Shown here: one piece after another, positions 24,421 through 32,698 of the stretch
Position numbering within the stretch: the first letter of the stretch is position 1
Layout of the letters: every line of letters begins with the position of its first letter
Assembly (NCBI GenBank): GCA_036397635.1
Contig: DASWIP010000057.1
Span: 30,606 to 94,605 of the forward strand
Origin: DASWIP01 sp036397635
Lineage (GTDB): Bacteria; Actinomycetota; AC-67
DNA length: 64,000 nt
Direction of reading: 5' to 3'
The notes under the pieces: generated by a model
Databases searched by the model: none
What the model saw: only the letters and a program-made list of their open reading frames with translations
What the model was told of the DNA's origin: nothing
Translations under genes and position numbers: made by a program

Positions 24421-25731
24421 ATGCCGCACACGCTGAAGGACGTCATGCCGCACACCGCCCGCGTCAACGAGGCGGGCCACCTGGAGATCGGCGGGCTCGA
24501 CACGGTCTATCTGGCCGAGCGATACGGCACCCCACTGTACGTCGTGTGCGAGCAGACCTTCCGTGAGCGCGCACGCGCCTACCGCGCCGCCTACCCCGAC
24601 GCCGACGTGTACTTCGCAGGGAAGGCGTTTCTGTGCGTCGGCATGGCCAAGATGGTCGATGAGGAGGGGCTCTCGCTGGACGTCGCGTCCGGCGGCGAAC
24701 TGTTCACCGCGCTGCAGGCCGGCTTCCCGCCCGAGCGGGTCATCTTCCACGGCAACAACAAGACCGACGACGAGCTGCGCATGGGCATCGACGCGCGCGT
24801 CGGCCGCATCGTCGCCGACTCGATGGACGAGCTTGAACGCATCGATGCGATCGCGCGTGAAGCCGGCGGAGCACCGGCCCGGGTGATGATGCGGGTGACG
24901 CCCGGCGTGGAGGCGCACACCCACGAGTACATCCAGACCGGGCAGGAGGACTCGAAGTTCGGGATGTCGGTCGAGGGTGGAGTCGCGCTCGAGGCCACCA
25001 AGCGCGCGCGCGACCTCTCCGGGGTCGAGGTCGTGGGATTCCACTGCCACATCGGCTCCAACATCACCGGCGTCGAGGCGTTCCTGAAGACCGTCGAGAT
25101 CATGGCCGAGTTCTGCGCCTCTGTTCGGGACGCCACCGGCATCGTCCCCGCCGAACTGAACCTCGGTGGCGGGCTGGGGATCGCCTACACGCGCCATGAC
25201 TACCCCGCGCGCGTCGAGGTGTTCGCGAAGGAGGTCGCGCAGGCGCTGCGCGCGCACATGGACCGGCACGGGCTGCCGGTCCCGCGGCTGGCGGTCGAGC
25301 CGGGACGGTGGTTGATCGCAAACGCAGGCGTCACGCTGTACCGCGTCGGCGTGATCAAGGACATCCCGGGCGTCCGCACCTACGTCGCCGTGGATGGCGG
25401 CATGAGCGACAACATCCGGCCCGCGCTGTACGGCGCGCGCTACGAGGCGCTGCTCGCGAACAAGGCGGACGTGTCCGGCGACCGTGTGGTCACCATCGCG
25501 GGCGCGCACTGTGAGCAAGGAGATCTGCTGATCAAGGACGTGTCGCTGCCCGAGAGCGTTGCGCGCGGCGACGTCCTGTGCATCCCGGCGACCGGCGCGT
25601 ACGGCTACTCGATGTCATCGAACTACAACCGCTTCCGCCGGCCGGCGGTGGTGGCCGTGCGAGACGGGGAGGCGCGCGTGCTGATCCGGCGCGAGACCTA
25701 CGAGGACCTGATCCGCAACGACGAGATGTGA
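24421..25731 (+). CDS. lysA: Diaminopimelate decarboxylase
   Basis: The 436-residue fold-type III PLP enzyme converts meso-diaminopimelate to lysine. Visible features are VYFAGKAFLC with the PLP lysine (about residue 68), VVGFHCHIGSNI, LGGGLGIAYT, EPGRWLIANAG and the second active-site element AGAHCEQGDLL, then GAYGYSMSSNYNRFRRPAVV. The length fits the family. AGGGGAACG precedes the first ATG; another ATG nine codons later is possible. It sits between argS and the threonine genes, with a TGATG overlap to the next gene. Confidence 0.96.
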   Translation: MPHTLKDVMPHTARVNEAGHLEIGGLDTVYLAERYGTPLYVVCEQTFRERARAYRAAYPDADVYFAGKAFLCVGMAKMVDEEGLSLDVASGGELFTALQAGFPPERVIFHGNNKTDDELRMGIDARVGRIVADSMDELERIDAIAREAGGAPARVMMRVTPGVEAHTHEYIQTGQEDSKFGMSVEGGVALEATKRARDLSGVEVVGFHCHIGSNITGVEAFLKTVEIMAEFCASVRDATGIVPAELNLGGGLGIAYTRHDYPARVEVFAKEVAQALRAHMDRHGLPVPRLAVEPGRWLIANAGVTLYRVGVIKDIPGVRTYVAVDGGMSDNIRPALYGARYEALLANKADVSGDRVVTIAGAHCEQGDLLIKDVSLPESVARGDVLCIPATGAYGYSMSSNYNRFRRPAVVAVRDGEARVLIRRETYEDLIRNDEM

Positions 25732-26642
25732 TGCGCGAACGCACCGTTCACGTCGACGGACCGATCAATGTGCTGGAGGTCCCCGGGCCACCCGACGGGC
25801 CGACGTTCGTGTGCGTGCACGGCCTCGGGGGACACCACGCGTCGTTCCTCTCGATCGCACGGCTGCTGTCAGCGCGCGGCCGCGTCCTCGCGCTGGATCT
25901 GCCCGGCTCCGGACGCTCGCCCCTGGCCGGGCGACGAACCTCGATGAGCGCGCTGCGGCTGGCGTTGGACCGGTTCTGCGAGGCGACGGACGCGACGCCG
26001 GCGATCCTGGTGGGCAACTCGATGGGAGGCGCGCTGTCGATCATGCAGGCCGCGATGCGTCCTGAGGCCGTCGCCGGCCTGGTGCTGATCAGTCCCGCGG
26101 TGCCGCGTCCGATCACCGCGCCGTTGGAGAGGCGTCTGGCGCTGACCTTCGGGACCAGCGTGATCCCGGGCGTCGGCGAGCTGGCCTACCGGCGGCGTCT
26201 CGCACGCCTGGGTCCGGAGGAGCACGCCGCCGCGCTGCTCGAGCTGTGCACGGTGGATCCGCGTCGGGTTCCGGACGAGATCATCGAGTCGGGACTGGCG
26301 ATCGCGCGCGAGCGCCGCGGGATGGACGACGCCGCGGCCGCGTTCCTGCAAGCGACCCGAAGCCTGGTGGGGCTGCTGGCACGGCGCAGCGCGTTCGCGC
26401 GCATGGTCGCGCGCGTGGAGGCGCCGACACTGATCCTCGCGGGCCGGCAGGATCGGCTGGTTCCGCTCGTGGCCATCCAAGCGCTCGCCGCCGCACGTCC
26501 CGACTGGCGCTTGGAGATCCTCGACGACGTCGGCCACATCGCGATGGCCGAGGTACCGGACCGGACGATGGCCCTGATCGAGGGCTGGCTCGACGCGGGA
26601 ACGGCGGAGACCCCCGGTGTCGCACCGGGGGTCTCGGGCTAG
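25731..26642 (+). CDS. Alpha/beta-hydrolase fold protein
   Basis: The 303-residue hydrolase has the oxyanion stretch CVHGLGGHHASF, the nucleophile elbow VGNSMGG (Ser97), an acid in LAGRQDRLVP and the catalytic His in LDDVGHIAMAEVPD. A helical cap lies at about residues 125-235. Substrate is unknown; it could be an esterase, lipase or thioesterase linked to the lipid-storage genes that follow on the other strand. The last codons form one arm of a strong terminator hairpin. Confidence 0.88.
   Translation: MRERTVHVDGPINVLEVPGPPDGPTFVCVHGLGGHHASFLSIARLLSARGRVLALDLPGSGRSPLAGRRTSMSALRLALDRFCEATDATPAILVGNSMGGALSIMQAAMRPEAVAGLVLISPAVPRPITAPLERRLALTFGTSVIPGVGELAYRRRLARLGPEEHAAALLELCTVDPRRVPDEIIESGLAIARERRGMDDAAAAFLQATRSLVGLLARRSAFARMVARVEAPTLILAGRQDRLVPLVAIQALAAARPDWRLEILDDVGHIAMAEVPDRTMALIEGWLDAGTAETPGVAPGVSG
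26607..26635. terminator. Perfect 12-bp terminator hairpin inside the hydrolase 3' end
   Basis: GAGACCCCCGGT and ACCGGGGGTCTC pair perfectly around a GTCGC loop. The hairpin lies within the last coding codons, 7 nt before the stop, and faces the convergent phasin-like gene. It probably terminates both transcripts. Confidence 0.7.
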
Positions 26643-26652
26643 TGGCGGGAGG

Positions 26653-26982
26653 TCAGGCGGCCTTGGTGGCGCCGTTCTTGCGGGTCTTGGCCGGCCGGTT
26701 GATCAGCTTGCTTGCGACCGGCTCGATCGCGTCGATCAGGCCGAGCGCGTAGGTCTTCTGGGCCTTCAGCGCCTTCTCGGCGAACGAGAAGCTCTGCTCG
26801 AGCAGCTCACGCGCCGTCGGCACCTGGGCGGGGATCGTCGGGAGCGGCAGGTCGGGGAGGTAGCTCGCCGCCGCGTCACTGACGGTGGCCACGGCCTGGA
26901 CGATCGTGCTCTGCGCATCGGTGACGGTGCCGAGCACCCGGTCGCCGGCCTTGGCGAGTGTCTTCGTGTAGGTGGTGGCCAT
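26653..26982 (-). CDS. Phasin/HbhA-like helical protein
   Basis: The 109-residue protein is helical. Residues 1-45 are a Thr/Ala/Val-rich helix (TKTLAKAGDRVLGTVTDAQSTIVQAVATVSDAAASY). A Pro-rich hinge (LPDLPLPTIPAQVP) leads to a second amphipathic helix (ARELLEQSFSFAEKALKAQKTYALGLIDAIEPVASKL) and a basic Lys/Ala tail. This is the pattern of phasin-like and heparin-binding-haemagglutinin-like proteins that coat polyester or lipid granules. AGGAGGG precedes the ATG. Its promoter carries the operator also found before the adjacent XRE gene. Confidence 0.78.
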   Translation of the reverse strand: MATTYTKTLAKAGDRVLGTVTDAQSTIVQAVATVSDAAASYLPDLPLPTIPAQVPTARELLEQSFSFAEKALKAQKTYALGLIDAIEPVASKLINRPAKTRKNGATKAA

Positions 26983-27022
26983 CTTGGGCCCTCCTATCTG
27001 GTTGACCACATCGGACTGGGAT

Positions 27023-27055
27023 ACTCTAGCAAGCGTCTGCTTGGTTTGTCAAGCA
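27023..27055 (-). promoter_or_regulatory. Phasin-like gene promoter with overlapping operator
   Basis: On the minus strand TTGACA (27047-27052) and TAGAGT (27023-27028) are 18 nt apart. The imperfect inverted repeat TGCTTG-N6-CAAGCA (27038-27055) covers the -35 box and part of the spacer, so a bound repressor would exclude RNA polymerase. Confidence 0.65.
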
Positions 27056-27426
27056 GTCCCGGGGGCCCCAGATCGATCGGACTCGACGAAGCTCCGATAG
27101 ACGCGCATCAGGGCGTCCTTCTGGGCGGGAGAGAGCCGGGGATCCATCCGCACCGCTTCCTCGACGGCGGGACCCGGCTTGGTCTCGCTGGGATCGAGCA
27201 AGCCGGCCCGCGTGTACAGGGTCCCCGCGGAGATCTGCAGGGCCCCAGCGATGGCCTTGAGAACGTCGGCGGAGGGCTTGTGGAGGCCCCGCTCGATCTG
27301 ACTGAGGTAGGGGTTGGACACCCTGGTCAGCGAGGAGAGCTGGCGAAGGGACAGGTCGGCCAGCTGGCGCTGGGAGCGGATGAACTCCCCGAGCGACTTC
27401 CAGCGATTCTGGTCCCCGTCCGGCAT
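27049..27426 (-). CDS. XRE-family regulator, probable storage-granule gene repressor
   Basis: The 125-residue protein has an N-terminal Cro/CI helix-turn-helix (LGEFIRSQRQLADLSLRQLSSLTRVSNPYLSQIERGLHKPSADVLKAIAGAL) and a C-terminal region (ALMRVYRSFVE) of unknown role. TAGACT lies exactly 7 nt before the ATG and no ribosome-binding site is present, so the mRNA is probably leaderless. The same palindromic operator lies before this gene and before the phasin-like gene, implying autoregulation and control of the phasin, as known for PhaR-type regulators. Confidence 0.88.
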   Translation of the reverse strand: MPDGDQNRWKSLGEFIRSQRQLADLSLRQLSSLTRVSNPYLSQIERGLHKPSADVLKAIAGALQISAGTLYTRAGLLDPSETKPGPAVEEAVRMDPRLSPAQKDALMRVYRSFVESDRSGAPGTA

Positions 27427-27433
27427 GCGACAA

Positions 27434-27462
27434 AGTCTAGCAGATGCTTGGCCTACCAAGCA
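27434..27462 (-). promoter_or_regulatory. XRE regulator promoter with operator
   Basis: The -10 box TAGACT (27434-27439) is preceded by the perfect inverted repeat TGCTTGG-N4-CCAAGCA (27445-27462). It matches the repeat in the phasin-like promoter (TGCTTG-N6-CAAGCA). Confidence 0.65.
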
Positions 27463-27481
27463 CCCCGCCGCGGAACAGGGC

Positions 27482-28873
27482 CTAGGCGCCGGCGGCTTTC
27501 TTCAAGGCGTCGAGGGTCTGCATGATGCCGTCGCAGACCACGTCGATGTCGGGCAGGGTGTCCCAGTCGCTTGTGAGCCCGAAGCCCATCATCCCCGACA
27601 GGCTCGTTACCGCGATCGACAGTCCGGCCGTCTCGGCCAGCGGCATCATCGGGTAGGCGAGCACCAGGCGCGCGCCGTCCATGTACATCGGGACCTGTGG
27701 GCCGGGCACGTTGGAGACGGTGAGGTTGATGAACCGCCCGCGGGACGCGAGCCGCGCCGCGAGCGCATGCAAGGTCGGCGGCGCCCACGCGCCGGCGCCC
27801 ATTATCGCCGCGGCCCCGATCGCCTGATGCGAGGACTTCAGATCCTTGGTGAGCGCCGAGATCGAGCGGAGTCGCTCGGCCTCGTCGATCGGGCCGACCG
27901 GCAGGTCCACGAAGATGTTGGTCACCCGGTTGCCCAGCGCCATGCGTTTGCTCTCGTCGCGGGTGGAGACCGGCACCATCGCGCGCAACGTCATGCCGGT
28001 GGTCGCGATCGCGCGCGCGGTCAGGAACCGGTGCAGCGCGCCGGCGACGCAGGCGAGGACGACGTCGTTGACCGTCCCGCCGAGCGCGTTCTTCACCAGC
28101 TTGAAGTCGTCCACTGTCGCCTCGGTCATCGCGAAGCGACGGTTCGGGCCTACGGGCTGGTTCAGCGGGCTCGCCGGCGCCTGCCCGGCGGCGAGCACCG
28201 AGGCGACACCTTCGGCGAGGCCGGCGAGCTGCTCGGCCGCCAGACGCGGCGCGCGCCGTGCCGTATCGAGCATCTCCAGGCCGGCCCTGATCGGATTGGA
28301 GATCTGCTCGCGGATGGTCTCGGCGATCAACTCCGGCGCGGAGGGCTCCGCGTACGGGACGTAGGGTTCGGGCTCAACGGCGCGCGGCTCGACGGTGAAG
28401 TCGAGCAGCACGGTGGCGATGTCGATCCCGCTCATCCCGTCGATCATGCAGTGATGCACCTTGGACAGCACGGCGACGTGGCCGTCCTCGAGCCCCTCGA
28501 AGAAGTACATCTCCCATAGCGGCTTGGAGCGATCGAGCGGGCGCGAGTGGATCCGCTGCACCGCCTCGGCCAGCTCCCGACGGCCGCCGGGTGCCGGCAG
28601 CGCCGAGCGACGGATGTGGAAGGCGAGATCGAAGCCCGGATCGTCGACCCACACCGGGCGCCCCAGGTTGAGCGGGAGGAAGCGGACCTTCTGACGGAAG
28701 CGTGGAACCAGATGGATGCGGCGATCGATCAGCCGGACCAGGTCGTCGAAGGTCAGGGGGCCGCCGGGCCGGCCGGCGGCCTCGTAGATCATCAGCCCGG
28801 CCACGTGCATGTGGTTCGCCGGTGTCTCGAGATGCAGGAACTGCGCGTCCAACGCGGTCAATCGCTCAGGCAT
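27482..28873 (-). CDS. WS/DGAT family wax-ester synthase/diacylglycerol acyltransferase
   Basis: The 463-residue acyltransferase has the catalytic HHxxxDG motif (VHHCMIDG, His140-His141 to Gly146), the start LTALDAQFLHLETP, PLDRSKPLWEMYFFEGL, and C-terminal family segments including NLTVSNVPGP and GLSIAVTSLSG. It esterifies acyl-CoA to diacylglycerol or fatty alcohols to form storage lipid. GGGAGGACGG precedes the chosen ATG; a TTG six codons upstream is an alternative. It is placed with phasin-like and XRE genes, all on the minus strand. Confidence 0.94.
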   Translation of the reverse strand: MPERLTALDAQFLHLETPANHMHVAGLMIYEAAGRPGGPLTFDDLVRLIDRRIHLVPRFRQKVRFLPLNLGRPVWVDDPGFDLAFHIRRSALPAPGGRRELAEAVQRIHSRPLDRSKPLWEMYFFEGLEDGHVAVLSKVHHCMIDGMSGIDIATVLLDFTVEPRAVEPEPYVPYAEPSAPELIAETIREQISNPIRAGLEMLDTARRAPRLAAEQLAGLAEGVASVLAAGQAPASPLNQPVGPNRRFAMTEATVDDFKLVKNALGGTVNDVVLACVAGALHRFLTARAIATTGMTLRAMVPVSTRDESKRMALGNRVTNIFVDLPVGPIDEAERLRSISALTKDLKSSHQAIGAAAIMGAGAWAPPTLHALAARLASRGRFINLTVSNVPGPQVPMYMDGARLVLAYPMMPLAETAGLSIAVTSLSGMMGFGLTSDWDTLPDIDVVCDGIMQTLDALKKAAGA

Positions 28874-28960
28874 GCCGTCCTCCCGGTCCAACCCTGACCC
28901 ACCGGGAGGCCGCCGTCAACCGGCCCGACAGAACTGCGCCGCCGGGCGGGAGGGCTTCTC

Positions 28961-28966
28961 TATACT
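28961..28966 (+). promoter_or_regulatory. -10 box of leaderless hom transcript
   Basis: TATACT ends 7 nt before the homoserine dehydrogenase ATG, and no ribosome-binding site is visible. It would drive the hom-thrC-thrB operon. Confidence 0.6.
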
Positions 28967-28973
28967 TGCCCGG

Positions 28974-30266
28974 ATGGCCAGGGAGATCAGGATCGGGCAG
29001 CTCGGCTGCGGCATCGTGGGATCCGCGGTGCTGCGGATGCTCGACGCCCATGCCGTCGATATCGAGGCGCGGGTGGGGGCAACGATCAGCCCCGTCAAGG
29101 TCGCGGTCCGGAACCTGGGCAAGCAGCGCGACGTCCCGCCGGGGACCGGCGGTCTGCTGACCACCGACGCGCACGAGGTGGTTTCCCATCCCGACGTGGA
29201 CATCGTCGTCGAGGCCATGGGCGGCATCGAACCCGCGCGCTCCCTGCTGCTCGAGGCGATGCGCAACGGCAAGCACGTCGTGACGGCGAACAAGGAGCTG
29301 CTCGCATCGCTGGGGCAGGAGCTTTTCGACGCCTCGGACGCCGCCGGGGTGGACCTGTACTTCGAGGCGGCGGTCGCCGGCGGGATCCCCCTCATCCACC
29401 CGCTGAAGGAGTCGCTTGCCGGCGAGCGCATCCACAAGGTGATGGGCATCGTCAACGGCACGACCAACTACATCCTCACCAGGATGGCCGAGGACGGCAT
29501 GGAGTTCTCCGAGGCGCTGGCCGAGGCGGAGCGGCTCGGATATGCAGAGGAGGATCCGACCGCCGACATCGAAGGCTTCGACGCCGCAGCCAAGACCGCG
29601 ATCCTCGCGAGCATCGTGTTCAACGCGCGTGTGGTGGGCGGCGACGTCTATCGCGAGGGCATCGCCGACATCACCCAGCAGGACATCGCGTTCGCGCAGC
29701 GGCTGGGCTACACGGTGAAGCTGCTCGCGATCACCGAGGAGCAGGACGGCGAGATCGCTGCGCGCGTGCATCCGGCGATGATCCCGAACCATCATCCGCT
29801 CGCCTCGGTGCGCGAGAACCTCAACGCGGTGTTCGTCGAAGGAGAGCTGGTGGGTGAGCTGATGTTCTACGGCCGGGGTGCCGGCGGCGGTCCGACCGGC
29901 ACGAGCGTGGTCGGCGACATCATCGACATCTCCCGCAACATCATGTCCGGCGGCCGGGGCGTCGGCTGCACCTGTTACACCGACAAGCGCGTCCGGCCGA
30001 TCGAGAGCACCTACGCGCAGTACTACATCCTGCTCAACGTCGCCGACGAGCCGGGTGTGCTGGCCGCCGTCGCGACCGCGTTCGGCGACAACAACGTCTC
30101 GATCAAGAGCGTGTGGCAGGAAGGCATCGGCGACGAGGCGCAACTGGTGATGATCACGCACCGCGGACTCGAGCGGGACCTGCAGGTGACTCTTCAGACG
30201 CTGCGGAACCTGCGCGCCGTCACCAAGATCGCCAGCGTCATGCGGGTCGAGGGCGGAGAGGCGTGA
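28974..30266 (+). CDS. hom: Homoserine dehydrogenase with ACT domain
   Basis: This 430-residue NAD(P)-dependent enzyme reduces aspartate semialdehyde to homoserine. The nucleotide-binding IGQLGCGIVGSAVLRML begins the protein; VVTANKELLA, AAVAGGIPLIHPLKESLAGE, GIVNGTTNYILTRM and YAEEDPTADIEGFDAAAKTAILA are catalytic-domain landmarks. A C-terminal ACT domain (YYILLNVADEPGVLAAVATAFGDNNVSIKSVWQ) suggests feedback control by threonine. The stop overlaps the thrC GTG. Confidence 0.96.
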   Translation: MAREIRIGQLGCGIVGSAVLRMLDAHAVDIEARVGATISPVKVAVRNLGKQRDVPPGTGGLLTTDAHEVVSHPDVDIVVEAMGGIEPARSLLLEAMRNGKHVVTANKELLASLGQELFDASDAAGVDLYFEAAVAGGIPLIHPLKESLAGERIHKVMGIVNGTTNYILTRMAEDGMEFSEALAEAERLGYAEEDPTADIEGFDAAAKTAILASIVFNARVVGGDVYREGIADITQQDIAFAQRLGYTVKLLAITEEQDGEIAARVHPAMIPNHHPLASVRENLNAVFVEGELVGELMFYGRGAGGGPTGTSVVGDIIDISRNIMSGGRGVGCTCYTDKRVRPIESTYAQYYILLNVADEPGVLAAVATAFGDNNVSIKSVWQEGIGDEAQLVMITHRGLERDLQVTLQTLRNLRAVTKIASVMRVEGGEA

Positions 30267-31327
30267 GCAGCCCCGGCGCGCACCTGTGGCGCGGGATCAT
30301 CCTCGAGTACCGTGACCGGCTCCCCGTCTCCGACGAGACCCCGATCGTCACGCTGTGCGAGGGTGGGACGCCGCTGATCCGGTCCCAGCCGCTCTCCGAG
30401 CGACTCGAGGCCGAGGTCTGGCTGAAGTACGAGGGCGCGAACCCGACCGGCTCGTTCAAGGATCGCGGCATGACGATGGCGATCTCGAAAGCGGTCGAGG
30501 AGGGCGCGAAGGCGGTGATCTGCGCGTCCACCGGGAACACCTCGGCCAGCGCAGCGGCCTACGCGGGGCGCGCTGGGATCGAGTGCGCGGTGCTGGTACC
30601 AGAGGGCAAGATCGCGCTGGGCAAGCTCGCGCAGGCGCTGGTGCACGGCGCGAAGCTGATCCAGGTGGACGCCAACTTCGACCGCGCGCTGGACGTGGCG
30701 CGCGCGCTGGTCGAGAAGTACCCGGTCACCCTGGTGAACTCGGTGAACCCCTATCGGATCGAGGGGCAGAAGACCGGCGCGTTCGAGATCTGCGATGCGC
30801 TCGGCCGGGCGCCGGACTACCACGTGATGCCGGTGGGCAACGCTGGCAACATCACCGCGTACTGGAAGGGGTACCGGGAAGCGCGCGACGCGGGCGACAT
30901 CACGTTCCTGCCGCGGATGTTCGGGTTCCAGGCCGCGGGCGCCGCTCCGATCGTGCTCGGGCATCCGGTCGAGCAGCCATCCACCATCGCCACCGCCATC
31001 AGGATCGGCAATCCCGCGTCGTGGGATTCCGCGGTCGAGGCCGCGCGCGACTCCGAGGGCGCGATCCGGGCGGTGTCGGACCGCGACATCCTGAGCGCCT
31101 ACCGGATGCTCGCCCGCGAGGGTGTGTTCGTCGAGATGGCCTCGGCCGCCTCGGTCGCGGGCCTATTGCAACTGGCGGAGGACGGTCTGATCGCAGCGGG
31201 CAAGACCGTCGTGTGCGTTCTGACCGGGCACGGTCTGAAGGATCCCGACTGGGCGATCGCGGGCGCGCCGACCCCGTCGGTGATCCCCCCGGACCCCGAC
31301 GCGGCCGCGCGCGCGCTCGGTCTGTAG
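30263..31327 (+). CDS. thrC: Threonine synthase
   Basis: This 354-residue PLP enzyme converts O-phosphohomoserine to threonine. PLP lysine is in ANPTGSFKDRGMTMAI; the phosphate-binding loop resembles CASTGNTSASAAAYA; MPVGNAGNITAYWKGY lies in the middle. It is the short type usual in Actinomycetota. Start is GTG in a GTGA overlap with hom; thrB starts 3 nt after its stop. Confidence 0.95.
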   Translation: MSSPGAHLWRGIILEYRDRLPVSDETPIVTLCEGGTPLIRSQPLSERLEAEVWLKYEGANPTGSFKDRGMTMAISKAVEEGAKAVICASTGNTSASAAAYAGRAGIECAVLVPEGKIALGKLAQALVHGAKLIQVDANFDRALDVARALVEKYPVTLVNSVNPYRIEGQKTGAFEICDALGRAPDYHVMPVGNAGNITAYWKGYREARDAGDITFLPRMFGFQAAGAAPIVLGHPVEQPSTIATAIRIGNPASWDSAVEAARDSEGAIRAVSDRDILSAYRMLAREGVFVEMASAASVAGLLQLAEDGLIAAGKTVVCVLTGHGLKDPDWAIAGAPTPSVIPPDPDAAARALGL

Positions 31328-31330
31328 CTC

Positions 31331-32209
31331 ATGGCCGACCGCGTCGTCGTTCGGGCACCCGCCACCGTCGCCAACCTGGGGCCGGGCTTCGACGTGATGG
31401 GGCTCGCGCTCACGTGGCACGATGAGGTTCGGGTCGAGCGCGGTGGCGAAGGGCTCGAGATCACCGCCTCCGGGCTCGGCGCGGACACCTTGCCACGCGA
31501 TGAGACCAACGGCGTGGTGGTCGGCCTGCGCGCGGTCCTGGGTGATCTGCCGGCGCTGCGGATCCACAAGATGACGGCGGTCGCGTACGCGCGCGGTTTC
31601 GGGGCGAGCGCGTTGTCGATCTGCGCGGGCCTGGTCGCCGGCCGCGCGCTCGGCGACACGGCGCATTCCGACGACGACCTGCTCGCGCTCGCGGTGGATC
31701 TGGAGGGACATCCCGACAACGTCGCCCCGTGCCTGCGTGGTGGGATCACCGTGAACGCGGCCGGCCGGGGGCTCCGCCTGGATCCGCCCGACCAGCTGTG
31801 CCTGCTCGCCTGCATCGCTCCGGGCGCGCTGTCCACCGAGACCGCGCGCGCGGCTTTGCCCGACATGGTGCCCCACGCCGACGCGGTCGCCAACGTCGGG
31901 CGCGCCGCGCTGCTCGCGGCGGCGCTGGCGACCCGACGGCTCGACGTCTTGTTCGAAGCGACCGAGGACGTGCTGCATCAGCCACCGCGGTTCGCCCTGA
32001 TGCGCGAGAGCGGTGACCTGGTCGCCGGGCTGCGGGCCGGCGGGGTCGCCGCGTTCCTGTCGGGAGCCGGGCCGAGCGTCGGCGCCTTCGTCCGTGCCCA
32101 CGAGGCGGATGCGGGGGCAGTGGCGGCGCGCGCCCTCGCGCCGGACGGCTGGGAGGTCCGCGTGATCGACATCGATCGGGACGGAGCGACGGTGGTCGAG
32201 TCGCGGTGA
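31331..32209 (+). CDS. thrB: Homoserine kinase
   Basis: This 292-residue GHMP kinase phosphorylates homoserine. PATVANLGPGFDVMGLAL is motif 1. The ATP loop reads ARGFGASALSICAGLVAGR, a variant of the usual GLGSSAA. EGHPDNVAPCLRGGITV and the C-terminal FLSGAGPSVGAFV complete the signature. It is the last gene of the hom-thrC-thrB operon. Confidence 0.94.
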   Translation: MADRVVVRAPATVANLGPGFDVMGLALTWHDEVRVERGGEGLEITASGLGADTLPRDETNGVVVGLRAVLGDLPALRIHKMTAVAYARGFGASALSICAGLVAGRALGDTAHSDDDLLALAVDLEGHPDNVAPCLRGGITVNAAGRGLRLDPPDQLCLLACIAPGALSTETARAALPDMVPHADAVANVGRAALLAAALATRRLDVLFEATEDVLHQPPRFALMRESGDLVAGLRAGGVAAFLSGAGPSVGAFVRAHEADAGAVAARALAPDGWEVRVIDIDRDGATVVESR

Positions 32210-32269
32210 GTCGTTGACCCGCAGGGTGCTCGCGCGGTAAGCAACGGGCGCAACCGGAGGGAGGTTGGG

Positions 32270-32698
32270 ATGGCCCGAGGAAAGGACGGCAAGATCAGGC
32301 TCCTCCGCGGCGTTGGACTGCTGTCGGCATGCACCGACAAAGAGCTCGTCAAGATCGCGCGCCTGATGACCGAGCAGCGCGCGGATGCCGGCGAGGTCCT
32401 GGTCCGCGAGGGACGCCCCGGCCGGGAGTTCTTCCTGATCGCCGAAGGCTCGGTCAAGGTGTCAAGCGGCGGTCGCAGGCGAGCGACGCTCGGTGCCGGG
32501 GAGTTCTTCGGCGAGATGTCGCTGATCGATGCCGGTCCACGCACGGCCACGGTGACGGCGGAGACGCCTATGGACCTCTACGTGCTCGACGCGCGCGAGT
32601 TCGCCACGCTGCTCGAGGAGAGCCCGACGGTGATGCGCAAGATTCTGCGCGCGCTCGCCGGGCGGCTCCGCGCCGCGGAGAAGGATCACAGTCATTGA
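32270..32698 (+). CDS. Stand-alone cyclic-nucleotide-binding domain protein
   Basis: The 142-residue protein consists of one cNMP-binding beta-roll: GVGLLSACTDKELVKIARLMTEQRADAGEVLVREGRPGREFFLIAEGSVKV, then the phosphate-binding cassette GAGEFFGEMSLIDAGPRTATVTAETPMDLYVLD. The FGEMSLIDxGPRTA stretch keeps the Glu and Arg that contact cyclic nucleotides. There is no HTH, so it is not a complete Crp regulator; it may act by protein contact. GGAGGGAGG precedes the ATG. The GNAT gene overlaps its stop. Confidence 0.88.
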   Translation: MARGKDGKIRLLRGVGLLSACTDKELVKIARLMTEQRADAGEVLVREGRPGREFFLIAEGSVKVSSGGRRRATLGAGEFFGEMSLIDAGPRTATVTAETPMDLYVLDAREFATLLEESPTVMRKILRALAGRLRAAEKDHSH

